Source of the DNA: Treponema sp.
Lineage (GTDB): Bacteria; Spirochaetota; Spirochaetia; Treponematales; Breznakiellaceae
NCBI GenBank assembly: GCA_031284105.1
Contig: JAITAN010000127.1
Location: forward strand, 1 to 7,584
Reading direction: 5' to 3'
DNA: 7,584 bases
Positions 1-6,237 of the stretch are shown here, piece by piece; within the stretch, counting starts at the first letter, position 1, and each line of letters starts with the position of its first letter. The notes below the pieces were generated by a model. The model had not been told where the DNA came from and made no database searches. It saw nothing but the letters and a program-made list of their open reading frames with translations. The translations under genes and the position numbers were made by a program.

Positions 1-10
1 TTTGTTCCAT

Positions 11-38
11 TGAAGAATTCTAACGCACCTGCCGATAA
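11..38 (+). promoter_or_regulatory. Candidate sigma-28 (FliA) flagellar promoter upstream of flgN
   Basis: GCCGATAA at 31-38 is an exact match to the sigma-28 -10 consensus known from enteric and other flagellar systems. A weak -35 (TGAA, 11-14, against TAAA) lies 16 nt upstream, where 15 is usual. Transcription would start near 45, giving a leader of about 14 nt with the purine-rich ribosome site AAGGAAG (46-52). The operon it would drive, flgN-flgK-flgL, is a classic late flagellar set. The poor -35 is the main doubt. Confidence 0.5.
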
Positions 39-58
39 TCTAGGAAAGGAAGCCGTGT

Positions 59-673
59 ATGGAAGAGGAAAGCGTACGAGAGCATGATGAGAACGCCGCG
101 GAAGAGAATATGGCGGAACCTGCCGGTTGCGATGCGCCATGCGGCGTGGAACGCGGGGAAAGTACAGAAAGTGGAGAGAGCGGAGAAAAAAGTACATTTG
201 AACAAAAACGTGATGTGCTGAAACAAGAAGATGAACTTTTGCTCCGGATCATTGAAACCCAAGACGCCGTAAAAAATGCGATCACCGCAAGGGCGTGGAC
301 GGATGTTGAGACGCTTAACCTTTCCCTTGAAACCTACAAGGAAAAAATTGACGCATTGGAAGCGGAACGGCTGTCGCTTTTTGGAGCGTCCCCGGACGCG
401 GAAGGCAAAACGCCTCATTTCTACGCGATGGTTTCCCGCTTGCCTGAAGATGAACGCACGGAGCTTTCCGAGCTGTACCGAAGCGTCAAAGACCGCGCTC
501 TAAAAGTGCGCATCGCAAACGAGTCGCTCCTGCTTTACATCAACGAGGCGCGCGCTGCTATGGACGATTTTATGAAAACCGCTTTTCCTGACCGCAAGGG
601 CGGCGTGTATTCAAAACAGGGAAAAAAAGTTTCATCAGATATGCGGTCTTTGATTTTGGATCAGGTTTTATAA
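59..673 (+). CDS. flgN: FlgN-like flagellar export chaperone
   Basis: A 204-residue predicted cytoplasmic chaperone that would bind the hook-junction proteins FlgK and FlgL and deliver them to the flagellar type III export apparatus. The call rests on position directly before flgK, on the mostly helical, heptad-like core (about 47-172) and on the C-terminal GGVYSKQGKK segment (181-190) before the final helix, a pattern typical of FlgN-family proteins. Residues 1-45 are an acidic, low-complexity extension rich in Glu, Ser and Gly, so the protein is longer than typical FlgN (about 140-160). An alternative start is Met18, but the AAGGAAG site 7 nt before Met1 favours the longer form. The stop lies 27 bp before flgK, so the two are probably co-transcribed. 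The family is poorly conserved, so gene order carries much of the weight. Confidence 0.8.
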   Translation: MEEESVREHDENAAEENMAEPAGCDAPCGVERGESTESGESGEKSTFEQKRDVLKQEDELLLRIIETQDAVKNAITARAWTDVETLNLSLETYKEKIDALEAERLSLFGASPDAEGKTPHFYAMVSRLPEDERTELSELYRSVKDRALKVRIANESLLLYINEARAAMDDFMKTAFPDRKGGVYSKQGKKVSSDMRSLILDQVL

Positions 674-700
674 ATTGCAAATTGTAATAGGAGAAAAACA

Positions 701-2590
701 GTGACGTCAACATTTACCGGTATTGAAATCGGAAAACGTGCGGTAAACGCAAATGCGCAGGCGATCAATACCACAGGGCATAACCTCTCAAACGCCTCCA
801 CAGAAGGATATTCGCGGCAGCGGATCGAGTTTTCGGCGTTTGATCCGATCTACCTGCCCGGCTTAAACCGTGAACAAACCGCCGGACAAATAGGGCAAGG
901 CGTGGTGATTCAACGGATTGAACGCGCGCGGGACCAGCTCCTTGACAGGCGCATCGCGGTGCAAGCCGGTAACGAAGGCTACTGGTCTACCCGCGACCCC
1001 TATGTACGGATGCTTGAACAGGTTTATCTCGAACCCGGTGAAAATTCCATCCGCAGCAAAATGGACAGCTTTTGGGATTCATGGCAGGAACTTGCCGTCT
1101 ATCCATCTGATACCGCACCCAGAAACGCGGTTATTGAACGGGGTAGAACGCTGGTAGACGCGGTTCATGAACGGTACGGCAGCCTGAAAGGCTTACAGGA
1201 TATGGTTGATGAGGACATTACCCTCCGTATCCAGCAAGTAAATAAACTGTCCCGCGAAATTGCAGGGCTTAACCACGATATTCAGCGCATACAGGCGCAA
1301 GGCGACAATCCCAACGACCTGCTTGATCGCCGCGATCTTCTGGTGGATCGGCTTTCTTCTTATATTGATATTACGATTGACAGCCGCGACCCCGATGAAT
1401 ATATGGTGCATACCGCGGGTATGGTTCTTGTGCAAGGCTCTATTGGGAGACAATTTGCGCTTGAGCCTGCGCCGGCATTGCCTGACGGCGCCCAAGGCTA
1501 TTCGCAGATCACATGGGCGGACACGGGTGAAAACATTTATTTCCGCGGCGGCAGCGTTGCCGCACTGGTTGACCTCCGAGATGATGCCATTCAACAGGAA
1601 ATACAGACGCTCGATTCCATGACCATACACTTTATTGACCTTGTAAACGAAGTTCACCGCAACGCCTATGGACTGAACGGCAGCACCGGACAAGATTTCT
1701 TTACCGAACACCGCTTTGTTACCAATGTGAATGGCAATTATGACCGCAACGGCGACGGGGAGTACGATTCCACCTACCTTTTCCGCATCAACGGCGTGAA
1801 TAAACTGGAAGAACAGGAGCAGATTGGACTTGAAGGCGCCATAACCTTGTCCGCCGGAGACGCTACCGTGGATGTACGTTACTACCCCACGGATACGGTT
1901 ACAGAGGTGATTTCCCGCATCAACAATTCCGGCGCCGATGTTACAGCCCGTTTGAATCGGGATGGGTTTCTTACTCTTAAAGGTACGCCCACCGGCAGCG
2001 CGGATACGCCTGATTTTGTCATCAGACATATTGAGGATTCAGGACATTTCCTTGCGGGATATGCGGGGGTTCTTAACGGGAGCGGTGTTGAAGGCGCGTA
2101 TGATTGGAATCAGGCTGACGCGATAGGGGCGCTTCGGGGGAGCGTCGCCGATTTCTCGACAGCGCCAATCGCCCATCCTTCCGGCTGGATCGAAGTGAAT
2201 TCCGCGCTTGTCAAAGATCCGGCGGCTGTTGCCGCCGGTTTCGGCGAAAACGGCAGAGCCGCCAATGCCGGCAACGGCGAGGCGGCTTTGGCTATTGCGT
2301 CCATACGCAATACCGAAGTCATGGTCGGCAAGCAAGGCGCTTTTGATGACTATTTTGCGGACGCGGTCGGGCGCGTGGGTATTTTGGGCGAGCAGAGCGG
2401 ACGTATGCTTGAAACGCAGAACCTTATTATGAAGCAGCTCAACGACATGAGGCAATCCGTATCGGGCGTCAACATAGACGAAGAGCTTGCCAACCTGCTC
2501 AAATATCAGCATAGTTACGAGGCCGCGGCGCGTTACATCAACACGGTGAATTCCATGCTTGATGTGCTAATCAACCGGTTAGGGGTGTAA
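701..2590 (+). CDS. flgK: Flagellar hook-associated protein 1 (FlgK, hook-filament junction)
   Basis: An exported junction protein that sits on the hook and, with FlgL, forms the adaptor for the filament. In spirochaetes this is in the periplasm. The GTG start at 701 has AGGAG at 689-693. The N-terminus is the flagellar rod/hook signature: TTGHNLSNASTEGYSRQ at 24-40. The C-terminus is the paired D0 helix, with SGVNIDEELANLLKYQ beginning near 588 and an N-S-M-L-D end. Between them lie long coiled helices (about 100-220) and a beta-rich insert (about 360-460) with a flagellin-IN-like fold pattern. At 629 residues it is longer than enteric FlgK (about 547), as is usual in treponemes. Residues 348-356 form a D-x-N-x-D-G-x-x-D loop resembling a calcium-binding EF-hand or dockerin loop. 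The stop TAA is immediately followed by TGA. Confidence 0.95.
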   Translation: MTSTFTGIEIGKRAVNANAQAINTTGHNLSNASTEGYSRQRIEFSAFDPIYLPGLNREQTAGQIGQGVVIQRIERARDQLLDRRIAVQAGNEGYWSTRDPYVRMLEQVYLEPGENSIRSKMDSFWDSWQELAVYPSDTAPRNAVIERGRTLVDAVHERYGSLKGLQDMVDEDITLRIQQVNKLSREIAGLNHDIQRIQAQGDNPNDLLDRRDLLVDRLSSYIDITIDSRDPDEYMVHTAGMVLVQGSIGRQFALEPAPALPDGAQGYSQITWADTGENIYFRGGSVAALVDLRDDAIQQEIQTLDSMTIHFIDLVNEVHRNAYGLNGSTGQDFFTEHRFVTNVNGNYDRNGDGEYDSTYLFRINGVNKLEEQEQIGLEGAITLSAGDATVDVRYYPTDTVTEVISRINNSGADVTARLNRDGFLTLKGTPTGSADTPDFVIRHIEDSGHFLAGYAGVLNGSGVEGAYDWNQADAIGALRGSVADFSTAPIAHPSGWIEVNSALVKDPAAVAAGFGENGRAANAGNGEAALAIASIRNTEVMVGKQGAFDDYFADAVGRVGILGEQSGRMLETQNLIMKQLNDMRQSVSGVNIDEELANLLKYQHSYEAAARYINTVNSMLDVLINRLGV

Positions 2591-2617
2591 TGATGCCGAA
2601 TAGGTACTCGTTGTTAA

Positions 2618-2775
2618 ATAAACGTAATCGCATTTACAGGGAGTGCGATTAACCGGCGGAGTATTACCCGCTCTTGCGGGGAAGTTAAGCCTGTGGACAA
2701 AGGGGCTTTAGTCGGCGGCAAAAGGCCGCGGCGAAACTCCTTTGGATGAAGCGGGAAGTAGACATCAAACCGTAA
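2618..2775 (+). pseudogene. tnpB: Decayed 3' end of an IS200/IS605-family tnpB
   Basis: Two overlapping reading frames together read like the C-terminal tail of TnpB/OrfB. One frame, open from 2618 to the TGA at 2747-2749, gives CGEVKPVDKGALV (about 2675-2713) followed by GGKRPRR. A second frame gives AKLLWMKREVDIKP (2731-2772) and ends with TAA at 2773-2775. TnpB proteins commonly end in motifs of the form CGE-x-K-P-V-E-x-x-A-L, then K-P-K-x-K-L-x-S-M-K-Q-E. Joining the frames with one shift near 2731-2733 reproduces that order. Nothing upstream encodes the RuvC core or the zinc finger, so only about 50 C-terminal codons survive. The match is to remembered family motifs, not to a search result. 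It lies wholly in the flgK-flgL gap. Confidence 0.6.
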
Positions 2776-2788
2776 TACATAGGTTTGA
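2625..2788 (+). ncRNA. Possible TnpB-type guide-RNA (omega-RNA) scaffold relic
   Basis: In IS200/IS605 elements the 3' end of tnpB and the right end encode a structured guide RNA. Here an outer stem GGAGT (2658-2662) with ACTCC (2736-2740) encloses three hairpins: CCCGC/GCGGG (2667-2680), AAGCC/GGCTT (2687-2708) and GCGGC/GCCGC (2715-2729). An 8-bp hairpin TAATCGCA/TGCGATTA (2625-2651) precedes them, and a 7-bp hairpin (2765-2788) follows. The bases after the last hairpin, where a guide would sit, run into the flgL ribosome site. Whether it is still expressed or bound by any TnpB encoded elsewhere cannot be seen. Confidence 0.45.
2765..2788 (+). repeat. Right-end-like hairpin of the IS200/IS605 relic
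   Basis: TCAAACC (2765-2771) and GGTTTGA (2782-2788) form a perfect 7-bp stem with a 10-nt loop that contains the tnpB-like stop codon. Subterminal hairpins are what the Y1 transposase TnpA recognises in this family. The expected left-end hairpin is not certain: the 2625-2651 hairpin could be it, but that segment also appears to be tnpB-derived. Confidence 0.45.
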
Positions 2789-2818
2789 GTAAGTTTTAAG
2801 TTTTATAAGGCATATACT

Positions 2819-4066
2819 ATGTTTAGAATTTCAACAAACATGCCGAATGACGACATGCAATACCGGCTACGCAGACAGGAAGAGTCGCTTTCAAACATAC
2901 AGGCAAAGATCGCGGGACAGACAAAATTCAATAACCTCCGCGATGATCCGCTTGCCGTGTCTCATGCGGTACGTTACGAGTCGTACCTTTCGCGTCTTAA
3001 CCGGTTTGAAAAAAACGTGCTTTACGCAAAAGAACATCTGAATCAGACGGATGCGTATTTACAGCAGACAAGCGATGTGTTGCAACGTATCCGTGAACTT
3101 GCGGTAATGGGCGCTAACGGGATTTATACCAAAGAAGACATGCAAGCTATGGGCGTTGAAGTGAATGAACTTCTGAAAGAGCTAACCGCTATTGCCAACG
3201 CCATAGGTCCGGATAGCACCAAGGTTTTCGCAGGAGATAAGGCTTTTACCGAACCGTTTCGTCTTATTGAAGGCAAAATTGATGGCGGACAGGAGTCAAT
3301 GGCGCTTGCGGTCGAATACCGGGGAGCGGGCGCTTCACGGCGCGCCGAAGTCGGAGACGGGGTATATATAAACCTTGACATATCGGGCGGAGAGGCGTTC
3401 TGGGCTGAAAAGATGGTAATAACCTCAAGTTTCGATGCCGCGAATTATGAAGTTACCGCTCCGGGCGCGTTCTTTGTTGACGGCGTTGAAATTCAAGTTA
3501 CGCTCGGCGATAATCTTTCTTCGATTGCCGCTAAAATAAACGATTCTTCAGCGCCGGTTCAGGCGTCTATTGATCCGGAAAAACACTCGCTGATTATTGA
3601 AGGCACAAATCCCCACCTCATTCGCATGGAAGACGCCCAAGGTTCAACCGTGTTACAGGATTTAGGCGTCGTTGTTCCGAATGCCGTACAGGGCGCGCCG
3701 AATTGGAACGTGTCCGCACAAGTTTCCGGCGGCTCACTGTTCGACATGGTTATCGATCTGCGAGACGCATTCTATCGCGGGGACGGCAATTTTATCGGCA
3801 GCCGCGGTGTGGGCGGCATAGACCTTGCCCTGAACAACGTACAGACGCGCCTTGTCGATATCGGAAGCCGTGCGGAGCGAGCGGAATCTACGTGGAAACG
3901 GATAAACGCGGATATTCCGAATGTTACCGCCGCAATCGGCAGGGAGGCATCGCTTGACTTTGCCGCGGCCGCGGTTGACTTAGGTATGATGGACTTTGCC
4001 CATAAGGCGACCTTGCAAGCCGCATCCAAGATTTTGCCGCAGACATTGTTGAATTTCCTAAAGTAG
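2819..4066 (+). CDS. flgL: Flagellar hook-associated protein 3 (FlgL, hook-filament junction)
   Basis: The second junction protein, exported after FlgK, which links the FlgK ring to the flagellin filament. The N-terminus MFRISTNM and the following coiled region (about 15-130) with TKFNNLRDDPLAVSHAV (35-51) match the FlgL/flagellin D0-D1 pattern. The C-terminal helix is present at 345-412, including SRAERAESTWKRIN (350-363). The middle (about 217-283) holds FFVDGVEIQVTLGDNLSSIA, a flagellin-IN-like beta module. At 415 residues it is longer than enteric FlgL (about 317). The ATG at 2819 follows ATAAGG (2805-2810), a weak ribosome site 8 nt upstream. It is separated from flgK by 228 bp of transposon-derived sequence, so the operon link may be weakened or may depend on read-through. 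Its stop lies inside a 15-bp tandem duplication. Confidence 0.93.
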   Translation: MFRISTNMPNDDMQYRLRRQEESLSNIQAKIAGQTKFNNLRDDPLAVSHAVRYESYLSRLNRFEKNVLYAKEHLNQTDAYLQQTSDVLQRIRELAVMGANGIYTKEDMQAMGVEVNELLKELTAIANAIGPDSTKVFAGDKAFTEPFRLIEGKIDGGQESMALAVEYRGAGASRRAEVGDGVYINLDISGGEAFWAEKMVITSSFDAANYEVTAPGAFFVDGVEIQVTLGDNLSSIAAKINDSSAPVQASIDPEKHSLIIEGTNPHLIRMEDAQGSTVLQDLGVVVPNAVQGAPNWNVSAQVSGGSLFDMVIDLRDAFYRGDGNFIGSRGVGGIDLALNNVQTRLVDIGSRAERAESTWKRINADIPNVTAAIGREASLDFAAAAVDLGMMDFAHKATLQAASKILPQTLLNFLK

Positions 4067-4086
4067 GCGCGCCTAAAGTGGGCGCG
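4057..4086 (+). repeat. 15-bp tandem duplication across the flgL stop codon
   Basis: CCTAAAGTAGGCGCG (4057-4071) is followed at once by CCTAAAGTGGGCGCG (4072-4086). The single difference (A4065/G4080) turns TAG in copy 1 into TGG in copy 2, so only the first copy ends flgL. A 12-bp palindrome, TAGGCGCGCCTA (4064-4075), spans the junction. CTTTAGGCG at 4188-4196 is an inverted match to CGCCTAAAG (4070-4078). Confidence 0.85.
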
Positions 4087-4236
4087 GCTTGATGATGAAG
4101 CGATACGTTTTGTTATTCTTCAGAAATGGGGAGTGCGAGAAAGCGTATCGAATACAATTCGCAACTATCCTTTCGTGTAAACCTGCCCTTTAGGCGAACT
4201 TTCGCATGAACAGGCGCTCGCCGCGCCTGTTAGGGC
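4067..4236 (+). terminator. Post-flgL spacer with a 9-bp hairpin, possible weak terminator
   Basis: No gene is evident here. AACAGGCGC (4209-4217) and GCGCCTGTT (4223-4231) form a perfect 9-bp stem with a 5-nt loop, in the right place to end the flagellar operon. No T-run follows, so it is not a standard intrinsic terminator. A second inverted repeat, CGATACG (4101-4107) with CGTATCG (4144-4150), lies upstream. fliW and csrA, which follow flgL in other treponemes, are not here. Confidence 0.3.
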
Positions 4237-4263
4237 TTGTATAAATGGTAACAATGTTATAAT
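4237..4263 (+). promoter_or_regulatory. Putative original leuA promoter, now upstream of the MITE-like insert
   Basis: TTGTAT (4237-4242), a 15-nt spacer and an extended -10, TGTTATAAT (4255-4263). TTATAAT (4257-4263) recurs at 4605-4611 on the far side of the 341-bp insert. The ubiX promoter has the same layout (TTGTAT, 15 nt, TGC-TATACT). I infer that this drove leuA before the insertion. It would now transcribe through the insert. Confidence 0.5.
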
Positions 4264-4264
4264 G

Positions 4265-4286
4265 CGCAAGTATCCCCTGACGTATA
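4265..4286 (+). repeat. Left terminal inverted repeat of the MITE-like element
   Basis: 22 bp matching the reverse complement of 4583-4604 at 20 positions. The two mismatches are transitions, at 4278 and 4281. The outermost 13 bp are identical. Confidence 0.75.
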
Positions 4287-4582
4287 ACTACTCATAATCG
4301 GAGGGAAGCGCGGGTTTATTCATAAAGGGGGGCGCTGTTTCCATGCCTCTGGCCGCATATAGGGGCCTGTCCGTCGCGCCCCCCCTGTCTCCAGCCCCGG
4401 TCGCCCGTTTCACGGGCTTATGCGGGGCTTCCGCCACCCCCCAATCCGGCCGCCCCATGTAAGCCGCGTAGCCCCGGGTAGGAACCGCGCATAGTGGTGC
4501 GTACCGGCGGCCGCGCGGTATTCGGCCGGATGGTCAAGGGCCGGACGCCGCCTATGCCGGAAACCCGAACCCTGTAAAGGGG

Positions 4583-4604
4583 TATACATCGGGGGATACT
4601 TGCG
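4583..4604 (-). repeat. Right terminal inverted repeat of the MITE-like element
   Basis: Partner of 4265-4286. It abuts the second TTATAAT copy (4605-4611), and its sequence now occupies the -35 region of the leuA-proximal promoter. Confidence 0.75.
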
Positions 4605-4611
4605 TTATAAT
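4583..4611 (+). promoter_or_regulatory. leuA-proximal promoter with duplicated -10 box
   Basis: TATAAT (4606-4611) is a consensus -10, placed so that transcription would begin near 4618, about 25 nt before the leuA ATG. With 17-nt spacing the -35 would be TATACA (4583-4588), a poor match contributed by the right end of the inserted element. No TG extension precedes this copy. Confidence 0.45.
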
Positions 4612-4643
4612 ATACGCCGCATCTATTTTCAGAGGAGAGAGAA

Positions 4644-6230
4644 ATGGAAAGAATCGCAATTACTCGTCAAATCAAGATTTTTGACACAACGCTCAGGGAT
4701 GGTGAACAAGCGCCCGGCTGTAGCATGAATACGCCGGAAAAGCTCGAAGTTGCAAAGCAGCTTGAGCGGCTTGGCGTTGACATTATTGAAGCCGGCTTTC
4801 CGGCGTCAAGCCCGGGCGACCTTGAGTCGGTCAAGAATATCGCGGGCATTATCCAAAACAGCGCGGTTGCCGGACTATGCCGAAGCCTTGAAAAGGATAT
4901 TGACGCCGGCTGGCAGGCGCTCTCAAAAGCGGTAAGTCCCCGCATACATATATTTTTGGCGACTTCTCCTATTCACATGCAGTATAAACTAAAAATGACG
5001 CCGGAGCAGGTGCTTGAACAGGCTGTTTCCGCAGTAACGTATGCAAAGAAATACTGCTCCGATGTAGAGTTTTCAGCGGAAGACGCTTTCAGAAGCGATC
5101 CTGAGTTTGTGTGCAGAGTGTTTGCCGCGGTCATTGCAGCGGGCGCTACGACGGTCAACGCGCCGGATACGGTGGGGTATGCCATGCCGGAGGAATTCGG
5201 CGCTTTTATCCGGTATCTCAAGGAGCATACGAGCGGTATTGAGAAGGCGGCGCTCTCAACTCATGTACATAACGATCTCGGTCTCAGCGTTGCCAGCAGT
5301 CTTGCGGCAATCGCGGCCGGCGCGGATCAGATTGAGTGTACCATAAACGGCATAGGCGAACGCGCCGGCAACGCCTCGCTTGAAGAAATCGTCATGGCGT
5401 TGCGGGTACGCAAGGATTACTGGAACGCCGATACCCGCATCGATACCACGCAGATTTACCCCGCGAGCCGCCTCGTCACCCAAGTAACCGGCGTCAAAGT
5501 GCAGCCGAATAAGGCGATAGTCGGGGAGAACGCCTTTGCCCATGAAGCGGGCATTCATCAGCACGGCGTGCTTGCCAACCGGGAAACGTACGAGATCATG
5601 ACGCCGGAATCCATCGGCTTACAGAAGAATCAGATGGTTTTGGGCAAACATTCCGGCAAACACGCGCTTGAAGACAGGCTCAAACAACTCGGCATTACGG
5701 CAGCCGCTCATGACATTGAGCGTATCTTTACGGAATTCAAGCTGCTTGCCGACAAAAAGAAAACCGTACATGACCGCGATATTGAGGCGCTGGCGCGGGG
5801 TATAACGGTGTCGGTGCCGGAAACGTGGACGCTGATCCACTGGGCTATTGACTCTAGCTCCGCATTAGGCGCCACCGGTACCATTCAGCTTCGGTATAAG
5901 GACGGCTCGCTCTATAAAGACGTCGCTCTTGCAGCCGGCCCCATTGATGCGGTCTTCACGGTTATCGACAAGATCATCGGCAAAGACATTGAGCTTGAGT
6001 CCTTTGAAATCGGCGCCATTACCGAAGGCGAAGACGCCTTGGGCGAAACGAGCGTGAAGATCAAACACGGCGAGCGGATATGGCATGGGCATGGGATTTC
6101 TGTCGATATTGTGGAATCCGCGATCAAGGCGTACATTTCCGCGATTAACGCCATGGAATGGGACATTTCGTATAATCCGCACCGCGCCGAAGGCGCGCTC
6201 ACCGAAGGCGCCGCGCCGTCCGAGTTGTGA
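4644..6230 (+). CDS. leuA: 2-isopropylmalate synthase (LeuA)
   Basis: Condenses acetyl-CoA with 2-ketoisovalerate to 2-isopropylmalate, the first committed step of leucine synthesis, in the cytoplasm. The catalytic TIM barrel (about 9-280) has FDTTLRDGEQAPG (13-25) with catalytic Arg18 and metal ligand Asp19, STHVHNDLG (205-213) with metal ligands His207 and His209, and NGIGERAGNASLEE (235-248) with Asn243. GENAFAHEAGIHQHG (294-308) and LGKHSG (333-338) mark the subdomains. Residues 390-505 form the C-terminal LeuA regulatory domain that binds leucine as feedback inhibitor, including VKIKHGERIWHGHGIS (471-486). The 528-residue length is normal for the bacterial long form. The start is fixed by AGAGGAG (4631-4637), 6 nt before the ATG. 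No leucine-codon-rich leader peptide is visible. The last 18 residues (511-528) are a nonconserved, repeat-like tail. Confidence 0.96.
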   Translation: MERIAITRQIKIFDTTLRDGEQAPGCSMNTPEKLEVAKQLERLGVDIIEAGFPASSPGDLESVKNIAGIIQNSAVAGLCRSLEKDIDAGWQALSKAVSPRIHIFLATSPIHMQYKLKMTPEQVLEQAVSAVTYAKKYCSDVEFSAEDAFRSDPEFVCRVFAAVIAAGATTVNAPDTVGYAMPEEFGAFIRYLKEHTSGIEKAALSTHVHNDLGLSVASSLAAIAAGADQIECTINGIGERAGNASLEEIVMALRVRKDYWNADTRIDTTQIYPASRLVTQVTGVKVQPNKAIVGENAFAHEAGIHQHGVLANRETYEIMTPESIGLQKNQMVLGKHSGKHALEDRLKQLGITAAAHDIERIFTEFKLLADKKKTVHDRDIEALARGITVSVPETWTLIHWAIDSSSALGATGTIQLRYKDGSLYKDVALAAGPIDAVFTVIDKIIGKDIELESFEIGAITEGEDALGETSVKIKHGERIWHGHGISVDIVESAIKAYISAINAMEWDISYNPHRAEGALTEGAAPSEL

Positions 6231-6237
6231 GAAAACC

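Larger units (their letters stand above)
4264..4604. mobile_element. MITE-like GC-rich element with 22-bp terminal inverted repeats
   Basis: The ends are inverted copies: CGCAAGTATCCCC (4265-4277) against GGGGATACTTGCG (4592-4604), perfect over 13 bp and extending to 22 bp with two mismatches. TTATAAT flanks both sides (4257-4263 and 4605-4611), as a target-site duplication would. No transposase is encoded. The interior is far richer in G and C than its flanks and folds repeatedly: GGGGGGCGC/GCGCCCCCC (4327-4384, 9 bp), AGCCCCG/CGGGGCT (4393-4429) enclosing GCCCGT/ACGGGC, and ATCCGGCCG/CGGCCGGAT (4444-4531, 9 bp) enclosing ACCGCGC/GCGCGGT (4484-4519). A 39-codon ORF (4343-4462) lies within but lacks a ribosome site. 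Alternatively this is a structured leader of leuA, but paired ends plus flanking direct repeats favour an insertion. Confidence 0.7.

Noticed and set aside
1..23. Possible last codons of an upstream gene (frame ending CSIEEF, stop TAA 21-23)
   Set aside because: Seven codons at the window edge cannot be told from chance, and another frame is also open.
1193..2029. Long minus-strand reading frame (278 codons) inside flgK
   Set aside because: It lies antisense to a clearly conserved gene, has no recognisable motif, and is explained by the codon bias of flgK.
2593..2652. 19-codon ORF starting ATGCCGAATAGG just after flgK
   Set aside because: Too short, no ribosome site, and it overlaps the transposon-derived hairpin.
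4343..4462. 39-codon plus-strand ORF beginning MPLAAYRGLS inside the MITE-like element
   Set aside because: No ribosome site, extreme Pro/Ala content forced by C-runs, and the region is better explained by its hairpins. It might still be annotated as a hypothetical protein.
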